This document shows, one piece after another, positions 48,901 to 59,175 of a stretch of DNA of 64,000 nt. The notes beneath the pieces were generated by a model. That model had not been told where the DNA came from. It saw only the letters and a list, made by a program, of their open reading frames with translations, and did not search any database. Source of the stretch: Nemophila menziesii (Eukaryota > Streptophyta > Magnoliopsida > Boraginales > Hydrophyllaceae); assembly GCA_029959085.1 (NCBI GenBank), contig JARWIR010000035.1:3702501-3766500 (forward strand), read 5' to 3'. Numbering within the stretch: the stretch's first letter is position 1; every line of letters starts with the position of its first letter. A program made the position numbers and the translations under genes.

Positions 48901-49790
48901 CTTAACCTCAAGGACCACATTGCCCATAAACTTACCCTCCTTATTTTTAGCAAAATGTTGCCGGAATAGCCTGCACAATTCATACATTTGTTATGGTGGA
49001 ACAAAGATGCTACATTATATTTATCTACCGCTAAAGAATTTCATCTTAAGATTTGTGTTTATCTAATTTCATGTAATTTGTATTTGTGAAAAAGAAAAAC
49101 AATAGTAGGATAATAAATTGCTATTTTGGTTGAATTGTTTTGTAAGGATAAGCTTAATTTGAAGAAATTAATTTATTTAAGGAAAAGTCACTATGAAAAA
49201 AATTCTTAAAATTGAATTACTAACTCATACAAAGATAGAAAATATAAATTTATCATCTTCGTTTTTTAAAACATCCTCACAATTTAGTAATTGTATAAAA
49301 AAAATTGAATATTAATTTTGACATCTTTATGCTTATTACACATTCTTAGAGTGTGTATACGATTTATTTAAAATTGATAGAGACAATATAAGCAAATCTA
49401 TATATTAGAGAATAAACGTTAAAAAAAGGAAAGATCTATGTGGATCCCATATAAATTTCTTCAATTGAATAAATCATAATATTTTAAATTATGTTATATG
49501 TCTAGTTATAAATATTTCATTAAATATAAGATATAATTTCCATCCAGTAAGTTTATGTAAATCTTTCTAAATTTGAGAGAATAAAGAATGAAGATTAATG
49601 TAGAAAGAATGGAGATCATCTTAGATAAATTTTAAATGGACTAGTTGATGAATATTTATAGTGATAGTTTGATAATTATTCACAATCTAATATCTAAAAA
49701 AATAAGTAACCTTGACCAACGGTAATATCTAAATTTTAAAACAAAAATATGTTGAATGTTGGTCAAGCGATCTTAAATTTTTAAAATATA
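45945..49790. other. Foreign block in unit C replacing about 1.25 kb of the unit
   Basis: Units A and B continue with GCCTTAAGATTTGCTGAC, whereas unit C switches to unrelated sequence at about 45945. It returns to unit homology at about 49790 (CATCAGATTACTTAAAAAATC). No terminal repeats or TSD were recognised. It contains a decayed minus-strand gene fragment (48660-49004) and otherwise AT-rich sequence with no gene I can support. Confidence 0.6.
48660..49004 (-). pseudogene. Decayed gene fragment, possibly a plant B3 (REM-like) domain
   Basis: On the minus strand one frame reads MWSLRLRWKNMENEVLPC, YVWKNFIEENLLK, one stop, then NDIEVFTFKGKMGGKTYFKVWLF. Aromatic-Phe-x-Glu-Glu-Asn-x-Leu-Lys, then Asp-Ile-x-Val-Phe-x-Phe, then Phe-Lys-Val is the pattern of the second half of plant B3 DNA-binding domains. 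The first half seems split between frames (LFRQHFAKNKEGKF in another frame). An acidic linker follows further along the minus strand (about 48540-48660, PEPKLEPEESPEW). There is no intact ORF. It was probably carried here with the foreign block. The B3 assignment is from pattern only. Confidence 0.38.
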
Positions 49791-50811
49791 GATATATCTT
49801 TCATCAGATTACTTAAAAAATCATATTAGATTTATTGACCTTCTACCAATTATCGAAAATGAAATTAATAATGCATTGAGCTGAATTCATTTCTCATGGC
49901 TCATTCAATGTTATGTTGCCGATTTTGTTAATAGTTTAAAGCGATAATGATCTAATGAAGTAAATAATAAAATTAAAACACTTTTCTCTTTTCTAGATAG
50001 TGAGTCTAATTGTTATAAATATGAGTCCTTACGCATATAAATTTACAATTACTATGAAAAAGGATTGTGTTAAACCAAATAATATATATGGACAACGAGT
50101 TAAAAAAATTAAAGTTGTATAGATAATTAAGTCTTAACCCACTTTTTATTTTTAAGATTATCAACTACCCATCATTTTATCCAACTATGTCTTAGTTTTT
50201 TTTGTTATTGATGGCTTTTAACATTCTATAAGTCTATTTATAAAAAAAATTAATAATTGGTAATTTGTCCCTAAGTAAAAAAATAAAATAAATAAATAAC
50301 ATCATGAATTTGAGAGAAACGTAATGCAAACTAGAAATACTTTAAATATATCATCTATTTTCTGATCATATATTCATTGTAAATATTGTATAACAAATTT
50401 TAATTTTGATATTTATGTTAATATGTTCACCTGAATCAACATGAGAGCAAGTAATTTAAAATAGTAGTTATAGAAGATGAAATGACATGACCATCTATCA
50501 TTTTGATGTACATAAGAAACTATGAGTCAATAATATATGAGTAATAATTCCAAATCGCATCACTTTTTATCGTCTTCTAGGTAATTTTAAATTGTCTAAT
50601 GATATTGTTGTTAGTTTATTAAGAAGATGTGGAGAGAATTTGTCTATAGCTAAAGTTATGGTGTAGAGAATATGATGTATCAAAAAGAAGGGTTTCTATA
50701 TTATGGAGGACCTAATTGTGTCTAGCTTTTACTTTTCTTTTTGGACCCTACTAGCTAAAGTGAATTTAACAATCTATATCTATAAACTTGGGCCGAATCA
50801 AAGTAAACAAA

Positions 50812-50945
50812 TGCCTTTTGAAATGATTATTGATGAGAACGAGGAATTGGAGGATGACACGTGGGAAGAATACGGAGATGAAGAACCTACTGAGTTTGAT
50901 AGTGATGGTGAGCCAATAGTTGACGGTGGAGATGAATCTGACTAG
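50812..50945 (+). pseudogene. CACTA-2 transposase C-terminal relic
   Basis: It encodes IIDENEELEDD...YGDEE...DSDGEPIV...ESD and a stop, closely matching the acidic end of the CACTA-1 transposase (VIDENEEIHDD...DSDDEPIV...DSD). Only the last roughly 40 codons survive. The left edge is the truncation breakpoint near 50810. Confidence 0.85.
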
Positions 50946-51110
50946 TTTATCTATTTTTTTATTTATTACATATATGTGTGGTGTTTTGTTATTTGAATTT
51001 GAACTTCAAACGCATATCCTTATTCATAATCATTAAATCTCAGTCAACTTTTACATTTTCCAACTTTAACATCTTGTAGAACTTCAAACGCATGTAATCT
51101 TTCTAGTATA

Positions 51111-52296
51111 CCAAACACTAATATTTGACTCGTATAGTTGACCAAACATTCCAAACACTAACATTTGACTCGTATAGTTGACCAATCAAACCAAACACTA
51201 ACATTTGACTCGTATAGTTGACCAATCAGTCCAAACACTAACATTTGACTAGTATAGTTGACCAATCAGTACAAACACTAACAGTTGACTCGTATAGTTG
51301 ACCAATCAGTACAAACACTAACAGTTGACTTAATTTTGACTCGTATAGTTGACCAATCAGTCCAAACACTAACATTTGACTAGTATAGTTGACCAATCAA
51401 ACCAAACACTAACATTTGACTAGTATAGTTGACCAATCAGTCCAAACACTAACATTTGACTAGTATAGTTGACCAATCAAACCAAACACTAACATTTGAC
51501 TCAATTTTGACTCGTATAGTTGACCAAACATTCCAAACACTAACATTTGACTCGTATAGTTGACCAATCAAACCAAACACTAACATTTGACTCAATTTTG
51601 ACTCGTATAGTTGACCAATCAAACCAAACACTAACATTTGACTCGTATAGTTGACCAAACATTCCAAACACTAACATCTGACTCGTATAGTTGACCAATC
51701 AGTCCAAACACTAACATTTGACTAGTATAGTTGACCAATCAGTCCAAACACTAACATTTGACTAGTATAGTTGACCAATCAAACCAAACACTAACATTTG
51801 ACTCGTATAGTTGACCAAACATTCCAAACACTAACATTTGACTCGTATAGTTGACCAATCAGTCCAAACACTAACATTTGACTAGTATAGTTGACCAATC
51901 AGTCCAAACACTAACATTTGACTAGTATAGTTGACCAATCAAACCAAACACTAACATTTGACTCGTATAGATGACCAATCAGTCCAAACACTAACATTTG
52001 ACTAGTATAGTTGACCAATCAAACCAAACACTAACATTTGACTCGTATAGTTGACCAAACATTCCAAACACTAACATTTGACTAGTATAGTTGACCAATC
52101 AAACCAAACACTAACATTTGACTCAATTTTGACTCGTATAGTTGACCAAACATTCCAAACACTAACATTTGACTCGTATAGTTGACCAATCAAACCAAAC
52201 ACTAACATTTGACTCAATTTTTACTCGTATAGTTGACCAATCAAACCAAACACTAACATTTGACTAGTATAGTTGACCAATCAAACCAAACACTAA
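51111..52296 (+). repeat. 40-bp minisatellite of CACTA-2, two TTGAC cores per unit
   Basis: The unit consists of AACACTAACATTTGACTCGT followed by ATAGTTGACCAATCAGTCCA. The first half matches the 20-bp monomer of CACTA-1. Some units carry an extra 11-bp CAATTTTGACT piece. The array lies at the same place, between the transposase end and the tnpA promoter region, and each half keeps TTGAC. Confidence 0.93.
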
Positions 52297-52393
52297 GATT
52301 GAAGAAATATTGTATGGAAAAAATAGAAACAAATAAAATGGGAATCATAGAAAATTTATAAAAGAGAAAGAATAAAGTATAGGAAAAAAAAAA

Positions 52394-52697
52394 AAAAAAT
52401 TACCGACGACGCTCAAAGTTTTACCGACAACATTCATCCTTTGAATGTCGTCGGTAATTTTTTAACGACAATATTCAAACAACTCGTCGTCGCTAATTTT
52501 GCCCAAAATTTTTATTGGCCAACATGGGCGGCCAAGTTTCCCGCCCATGAAAATTAGCGACAAATTTTTTGGTTTAGCGACGACACTGTCGTCGGTAATC
52601 AGGGACACGCTAGCCTCGTGTGTACGGAGTGGGCCACGTGGCCTTGATTACCGACGAGTTACTAACAATTACCGACGACAAGCACCGTCGTCGGTAA
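52394..52697 (+). promoter_or_regulatory. CACTA-2 palindromic motif cluster upstream of the tnpA promoter
   Basis: TTACCGACGAC and GTCGTCGGTAA repeat as facing pairs, together with the ACATTCA...TGAATGT hairpin (52429-52449) also seen in CACTA-1. It includes the inverted repeat CATGGGCGG/CCGCCCATG (52523-52549). Confidence 0.65.
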
Positions 52698-52705
52698 TTT
52701 TTTTT

Positions 52706-52712
52706 TATATAT
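52706..52712 (+). promoter_or_regulatory. CACTA-2 tnpA-type promoter (TATATAT) and leader exon
   Basis: TATATAT is followed by GACCTAACCGAGCTCATTTC, matching CACTA-1 downstream of 17738. A leader exon to 52826 and donor GTAAGC follow, but no coding exon remains downstream. Confidence 0.55.
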
Positions 52713-52826
52713 GACCTAACCGAGCTCATTTCTTCCTCACTCACCACAGAAAATTCTCTCAAAAAACGCCATTTCATCCCATTCCAAGCTATTCCGAGGC
52801 TGTACAACAACAAATTGAACAACAAG

Positions 52827-53454
52827 GTAAGCTTAATCCTTCCATAAACACCATTCAATTTCATTTTTTTTATTTTTTATTTCTATTTCTAATATCTTTT
52901 TTGTTTGTTTTGTTTTTTGTTTCCTTGTTTCTGGCATGGATTCATGGATGAAAACTACACATTATCCACGTAACAGGTAACAATTTTCGATTCTATTTTG
53001 CCTTTTTTTTTTTTTTTGAATTGATTTTTTTTGTGATTGTAATGCTATGTTTAGTGTAATCCGAATTTTCATGATGTTATTTTAGGTTGTTTAGTATATT
53101 TTTGGAATTAAAAACACAACAAAATGATGAATTTATGATTTGTTTTAGAAAACTAGGGTTTTGATATGATTTTTGCATTTTTTGATATGTATGATATGTT
53201 TTAGTTATGATTTTTAGAGATTAAAGGACTTGTAATGTGATATAGGGGTCTTTTTGCAATATAAGGACTAAGTTGCAATATATAAAAAATATAAGGACCA
53301 AAATGTAAAATTAAAAAAAATTGAAATATAGGGACCTTTTTGCAATATATGAAATATTTTAGGAATAATTGGAAAATGGAGAAAAATGAAAAAAATCAAA
53401 TCAAAAAAAATTTAAAAAAAAATGAATTTAAAAATTTAAAAAAAAAAAAAAAAG
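52827..53454 (+). other. CACTA-2 truncated leader intron
   Basis: Homologous to the CACTA-1 leader intron start (the GGCATGGATTCATGGA block at about 52933) with a few GGACC/GGACT...GCAATAT units. The rest of the gene is deleted. Confidence 0.65.
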
Positions 53455-53915
53455 ATTGCCGACGACATTCATACTGAATTTACGACGACATTCATCATTT
53501 GAATGTCGTCGCTAATTGCATAAATAAACAATTATTTAATCCGGATTTATATTTAAAAAAAAAACATAAAACATAAAATAGCGACAACAGGTCGTCGGTA
53601 ATTGTTGTCGGCAATTAGAATATAAAAAAAAGAATAAATAAATTCAATTATCGGCCACGAAAAAAAAAAGAAAAACAAATTACATTATATCGGCGAGACT
53701 AGTCGTCGGTAATCTTACCAATCAACGACGACGTCGTTTCGTCGGTAAGATTACCGACGAATAGTGCTTTATTCGCCGGTAAGTCTTGATTTACCGACCA
53801 ATTTCTAGTAACGACGTCTTAACGACGAGGCGTCGTCGGTAATCCCTTTTAACGACGAATTATCGGTGTTTACCGACGACACGTGTCGTCGGTAAACAAT
53901 CGAATTCCAGTAGTG
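53455..53915 (+). repeat. CACTA-2 3' subterminal repeats and terminus
   Basis: CGACGACATTCA...TGAATGTCGTCG (about 53490-53515) and many ACCGACGAC/GTCGTCGGT motifs. A perfect 30-bp palindrome spans 53868-53897 (arms GTTTACCGACGAC, centre ACGT). It ends in CCAGTAGTG at 53915. Confidence 0.9.
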
Positions 53916-54306
53916 ATTAGTATTTATAGTTTTATTATTTACAAGGAAGGGAATTCGAAATTATGCTTGAGAGAGCTGAAGAAGTAGATTTTTCAATTAA
54001 TAGGAAAATCTATATTCCCCCTTATTGTTTTAAAAGGGAGAAATACACTTGTGTGGTTTTTCAATTCGATACACCATTGTTAAAAGCATGCATGTTGGGT
54101 GTCGGGTTGTGCCTAAGATAAAATTGATTGGAAAGCTTTGCTAAAATTTTTAATATGTTCTTGATGGCCTATGTGGATCTTCATGGGAAAAGATATGGGT
54201 TATCTCTCATTATTAAAGATAGTGTTAAATAAATAGGTTATCTAGTTCTAAAAAAATCATCCATTCCAATATTGTTATCGCTACTGTAGGGTTGGTATTT
54301 TATTAT
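53916..54306 (+). repeat. Tandem unit D fragment
   Basis: From the TTAGTATTT/ACAAGGAAGGG sequence it follows the start of units A-C (the FEIMLERAEE segment of the L1 relic) for about 390 bp. It then breaks off at TATGTAACAAAAAAA, which is the tail of the SINE described at 58013-58122. Confidence 0.82.
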
Positions 54307-54516
54307 GTAACAAAAAAACTTATCATTAAGTTGGTTTTATATTTTTTTTTTAAGAAAAATTTAACCAAACAAATGATTATAACTATAAAATAATTTATAA
54401 CTTACTTACTTCATGCAAATGACATTACACAATGTAAGTGACATGGCTATATATCAAAAATAGAGTATATTATTAGAGAGGTAGAAAAATTGGTAGACAT
54501 GAAACAAAAAACTTAA

Positions 54517-54609
54517 AATTTATATTTCACCACTTAATTAACACGCATACTGTATTTTCTAGACATTAATGAAAAATTTATATTTCACCACTTAATTAAC
54601 ACTCATACT
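54517..54609 (+). repeat. Short tandem duplication at the CACTA-3 border
   Basis: A block of about 35 bp (TTTATATTTCACCACTTAAT then TAACACKCATACT) occurs at about 54517-54551 and again at 54574-54609. The second copy abuts CACTA-3, suggesting filler synthesis during break repair. Confidence 0.7.
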
Positions 54610-55420
54610 TAAAAGCGATTACCGACGACAACTCGTCGGTAAAATGTCGTCCCTAGAAATCCCTCGGTAAAATAACGTAAAGTATTGATTTCGCTCTAAT
54701 TTAAGAGGAACTGAGCGACAACATTCTTCATCGCTATATTATATACTTAGCGACAACCACCTTCGTCGGTATTTTATTAATTAATCTTTTTTTCCAGAAT
54801 TATTGATTCACTTTTTCTTTTTTTTTTCCGTATATTTACTTAGTGTCGAAACTTAGCGACGGAATTATCGTCGATAAGTATATAATATTTCTTTTTTTAA
54901 TTCTGTATTATTGATTTACTTTTTCTTTGTATATATTATTAGCGACGACATACCTTGTCGCTAATTAATTGATTTTTTTATAATTTTATTTATAATTATC
55001 TTTTAGATTTTTTTTTATTATTTGTTTTGATTTAATTTTTTTATTTTAAATATAATGCAAATAAAATTCATAAATAAATAAAAATCAAAAAATTTATAGA
55101 AAATACCATCATAAAATTAAAGTCGAGTCAAACATCGAAATATAAATTCAACATAAACCAACAAAAAATCAAATCAACACCAACCAACACCAATAAAACA
55201 CAAACACTCACGGATCATTCAACATCTCTTCTTCCTCTTCATCTGCTCTCTTCACTTGCGGAGGCCTCGGGGACGGTGATCGGGAGAAGACCTTGGGCAG
55301 CTCTCATACTATTCAACGCTTCGAGGAGCGTGTCCACCATGCTCGGGAGCTTACTCGGCAGACTCGAAGAAGCTGTGGGGGTGGATGTGCTGGCCGGATT
55401 TGATATAGGGTCGACGAAGC
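54610..55420 (-). mobile_element. CACTA-3: inverted CACTA 3' fragment without termini
   Basis: It contains GATTACCGACGAC, ACTCGTCGGTAA and AGCGACGACATACC...GTCGCTAA-type subterminal motifs (54610-54965), an AT-rich spacer and the tnpA C-terminal relic on the minus strand. No CACTACTGG end is present. The right edge lies at GCTTAGTTAAATTG, where repeat R1 begins. Confidence 0.8.
55239..55420 (-). pseudogene. TnpA C-terminal relic of CACTA-3
   Basis: The minus-strand frame reads PTASSSLPSKLPSMVDTLLE then ALNSMRAAQGLLPI and ends at a TGA (55239-55241). It aligns with PTASSSRPSQPPSMAETLFE and ALNGMRIANGMQPI of the intact tnpA at 18958-20591. Only the C-terminal 60 or so codons remain. Confidence 0.85.
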
Positions 55421-55900
55421 TTAGTTAAATTGTAAGAACAAACTTTGTATTTCTATACAAATAAATTTTTTTAGTAAACTATTAACATAATAAATAGTTG
55501 GTTATTAGTCTAATGAAGTGAAGATTCGGATTACTTTACAGAAAAATAATAATATTGGTACTTTGTTAATGGCATAAACCACACGTGGTATAAAATTATA
55601 AAAAAAATTACATTTGGTTGATGTTCATGTTGATATATGACACCATGTAATTATCCTTTTTGTTGTGCTTTTGTCATCTTATGTTTCACATTCACTTGGG
55701 CTTTCAAATTTCTTTATCGGAGAAGCATTTAGACAAGACCCTTATCATTCTTGTGAGTTTACTACTAGTCCTATTTTTAAGACCATCATTTGGGCCATCC
55801 CGATATATGGTTAACAAATTTTGACACATGAATGCTTATACGAGTGCTTCACCATTCTCAATTGGCCTTCATTTTTTATGCTTTTCAACTGTTTACCAAA
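55411..55900 (+). repeat. Repeat family R, copy R1
   Basis: From GCTTAGTTAAATTGTAAGAAC through TAACATAATAAATAGTTG, ACACGTGGTATAAAA, TTGATGTTCATGTTGATATATG and TTAGACAAGACCCTTATC. It matches R2 and R3 in the same orientation. No coding capacity; class unknown. Confidence 0.75.
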
Positions 55901-58012
55901 CAAATATGAATGATTTGTTGGTAGTTTGTATGTCTAGCTAATTATTTGCTTTGATATTGCTGGTTTTCTCGAGCCTTTGCGCTTGTTCAACTCGGCAATC
56001 ACATAAAATATCATCTATACAAAAAACAATTGAATAAATGACATAATTATAATTTGTGTTTCATCAAATATAGAATAAAAAGGTAAAAGTTTCGATAAAC
56101 ATATCTAATTTTTTCTCTTGGTCTATTTCGATAAACATATCTAATTGGACATATATTTGTTTTTTGTTTAAAATAGTACTATTATGTTCATAATTAACCT
56201 TGAAGTTTTAGGAGAAATTTGTACATGATGTAGGTAGAAAAGAAAAAAGAAATTAGCAAACTTTTTCTTATATGTTTTAACACCCAGAAAAATACTTTAA
56301 TTTTTCAAAAATGATTTGTTAATGTTCTTTCTTTTTTGAAAAACATGTTATCACTCCATTTAAATAAACATAGATACAACATAACCTATATTCTAATTTA
56401 GTGCATTTACCGTTCACCAATGTCAAATTTTAAAATTAAACTTTCAAACCCTACTTATTATATTAAGACAATCATATGAAATGAATAAATCTTGTCATTT
56501 TCTAAAAAAATTTACTATTATGTTCATAATTAACCTTGAAGGTTTAGGAGAAATTTGTACATGATATAGGTAGAAAAGAAAAAAAAATTAGAAAACTTTT
56601 TCTTATATGTTTTAACACCTAGAAAAATACTTTAATTTTTCAAAAATGATTTATTAATGTTCTTTCTTTTTTGAAAAACATGTTATCACTCCATTTAAAT
56701 AAACATAGTTACAACATAACCTAGATTCTCATCTAGTGCATTTACCGTTCACCAATGCCAAATTTTCAAATTAGACTTTCAAACCCTACTTATTATATTA
56801 AGACAATCACATGAAATGAATAAATCTTGTCATTATCGAAGAAATTTTATAACTAAATTCAATTATTGAAACCCAACAAATTAATCTTACCATGTCCACT
56901 GTAAAAATATTGATGATGTATTGAAATGAAATGTCCAACTATCTTCTTTGGACCTGTATGTAAAATGCAACAATTTAAAAATTATTGATTTTTTAATATG
57001 TAAATCATTCCAATAGAATAAATATTTAGTTTATATTTCTAATATATTTTTATAAGCAAATTTGTAAACCCTATCAGTAAATAATTTGAATCTATTATTT
57101 ATATTCAAATACATATAAATTTATATGATTACACAATACATAATTATTTGAAAATAATGGTATAAAATTATTTGAAAATAATGGTGAATATAATACTAAA
57201 TACTATTGATATTTCTAGACTTATGCTAAGATGAAACTACTTGATTTATCAATTACAAATTTTGTGTATTTAATTTAATTAGCCATTCTAAGAGTATAAC
57301 AAATATTACAAATATTTTGAACTTTCCTAAAATTTAAACATTCTTAAGTAATAAGAAAATTCTACAAATATTATATATTTAAATATATTCTAGTAAGCGA
57401 ATATTTTTTTTTTTAAATTCTTGTAAGTACCCATATTCACCATAAAAAATTTTTTTATAATAAACCATAAAAAAAATATCATAATTCATATAAATCTCTA
57501 GAATCATTTTTTCCTGAAACTCACCAATATTCTTAGATTTGGAAGAAACATTTCTAGGAACATATCCAAAATCGTCCTATTCTTGTAGCTTGATATTTGT
57601 GATTTTGATATATAGAGAATGGATTGAAGGAACATTAGAATAATGAACACAGTTTTCATGTTGAAGATGGAAATTTGAAAACTTTTATGAAAAAATTAAT
57701 TAAGTTGCGGAGAGGAGGAAGCTCTACAGACAAGATGAGAGATTAGGGTTAGTACAAGGTTCTTTGGTACGAAGTGGTTTTTGGCCAACTAAGTTTGGTT
57801 TATGTTATATAATTAGTCCATAATTGGCTTGGTGGAATAGAAATTTTTTATTTTAATATGACGTGGTCTTAATACAATACAATGGTGTATATGATTATTT
57901 AATATAATTAAATTAATCAATTGCATATAAAAATTTTTGGGCTAAAGAAATATTTCTAGATGAAATTATCTATTATCTATTTTTTTATGTTTGGTGTAGA
58001 AAAAAATTATCA
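55901..58012. other. AT-rich stretch with one tandem duplication, no gene
   Basis: Apart from the 336-bp duplication listed below, I see only AT-rich sequence without long ORFs or recognisable repeats. Confidence 0.6.
56178..56848 (+). repeat. 336-bp tandem duplication (two copies)
   Basis: Copies start at CTATTATGTTCATAATTAACC at 56179 and 56515 and run to the TCTTGTCATT sequence. They differ at scattered positions, so the event is not recent. Confidence 0.88.
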
Positions 58013-58122
58013 CTACCCTGTTGAGATTAGCTCATTGGCAAGGGTGTTAGTCTTCTAATCTAGTGGTGCAGGTTCAAACCGAGTCAATGACTCCGAGTAC
58101 AAAATGACTCTCATATGTAACA
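58013..58122 (+). mobile_element. tRNA-derived SINE (tRNA-Arg-like)
   Basis: Pol III A box TAGCTCATTGG (58028-58038) and B box GGTTCAAACC (58071-58080) are 43 bp apart, as in a tRNA. The anticodon-loop position reads CTTCTAA (TCT, Arg-like) with a mostly paired stem. A short unrelated tail (to about 58115) and an A-rich end follow. AAAAAAATTATCA flanks the element on both sides (58000-58012 and 58123-58135), a plausible 13-bp target duplication. The T stem is decayed, so this is not a working tRNA gene. Confidence 0.68.
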
Positions 58123-58284
58123 AAAAAAATTATCATTAAGTTGGTTTTATAATTTTTAGTTGAAGAAAAATTTAACCAAACAAATGATTATAATTATAAA
58201 ATTATTTATAGCTTACTTACTTTATGAAAATGACATTACACCATGTAAGTTACATTGCTAAAATTCAAAAATAGTTCAAAATTA

Positions 58285-59175
58285 TTATAGAGGTAGAAAA
58301 TAATTTTTAAGATAACGTTGTGATCAATAAAGAAAATAATACAGTAAACTTCTTAATTTTGAAAAATAAATTACATTACACTTCATAAGATGTCATTGAC
58401 TTAAATTCTAACAATTCACAAGATTCAACACTTCTAATTATTTTAATGTTTCTGTATTCTTCACACATGGTTTTACCTGATGGAATGTATGTTTTATATT
58501 GTTCACTACCAATAATTCAAATAACGTATGTATATATATATATATATATATTAATAAAAATATAATGGTTATCATATATGGTATTTAGAATATGATTTTA
58601 ATTGATATGGATTTACCATATACTCAATTTTTTGTTGTAATAATCCCAAATAGTTTTCTAACGAATTGGAAGAAGCATGTGGTCCAATCTATAACCATAA
58701 AATGGAATAACTAAATTGGCTTAGTTAAATTGTAAGAACTATTTAGTTCAAGTAGTAAAATTTGTGTTTCTCTAGAAATAAAAAAGTTTAGTAAACTATT
58801 AACATAATAAATAGTTGATTATTAGTCTAATCAAATGACTATTCAGATTACTTTATAGAAAATTAATATTATTGTTGCTATGTTAATGTCATAAACCTCA
58901 CGTGGTATAAAAATTATAAACAAAATTTCATTTGGTTGATGTTCATGTTGATATATGACACCATGTAGTTATCCTTTTAGTTGTGCTTTTGTCATCTTAT
59001 GTTTCACATTCACTTGGGTGTCAAATTTCTTTATTGGAGAAGCATTTAGACAAGACCCTTATCATTCTTGGGAGTTTACTCCTAGTCCTTTATGGGTAGA
59101 GATGAAACAAAAAATTTAAAATTTCTATTTCACCACTTAATTAACACTCATACTGTATTTTCTAGACATTAATGA
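58285..59175 (+). repeat. Repeat family R, copy R2
   Basis: Matches R3 (63105 onward) over about 0.8 kb, from AACGTTGTGATCAATAAAGAA through a (TA)n run at about 58528-58551 to TTTACTCCTAGTCC. It also shares the GAAACAAAAAA...CACCACTTAATTAACACTC segment with 54495-54605. Confidence 0.78.

Larger units (their letters stand above)
41181..50809 (+). repeat. Tandem unit C (truncated at its right end by CACTA-2)
   Basis: Starts with CTTTTGATAGTG like B and follows A and B to about 45944. A foreign block follows to about 49790, and then the shared tail up to AAAGTAAACAAAT at about 50809. About 0.8 kb of the unit's end is missing at the junction with CACTA-2. Confidence 0.85.
50810..53915 (+). mobile_element. 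CACTA-2: 5'-truncated, internally deleted CACTA element
   Basis: The order matches CACTA-1: transposase acidic tail, minisatellite, palindrome cluster, tnpA promoter and leader exon, start of the leader intron, subterminal repeats, and the CCAGTAGTG terminus (53907-53915). The 5' part is missing and fused to unit C. The tnpA coding region is deleted from within the leader intron to the 3' region, so the element makes no transposition protein. Its subterminal motif is mainly ACCGACGAC/GTCGTCGGT rather than AGCGACGAC/GTCGTCGCT, so it belongs to a different subfamily. Confidence 0.88.

Noticed and set aside
54610..54625. CACTCATACT as a CACTA terminal repeat of CACTA-3
   Set aside because: It differs from CACTACTGG and belongs to a duplicated flank that also occurs without CACTA sequence at 54540 and 59145.
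58020..58095. Functional tRNA-Arg gene
   Set aside because: The T stem is unpaired, the acceptor stem is imperfect, and a SINE tail and flanking duplication are present.
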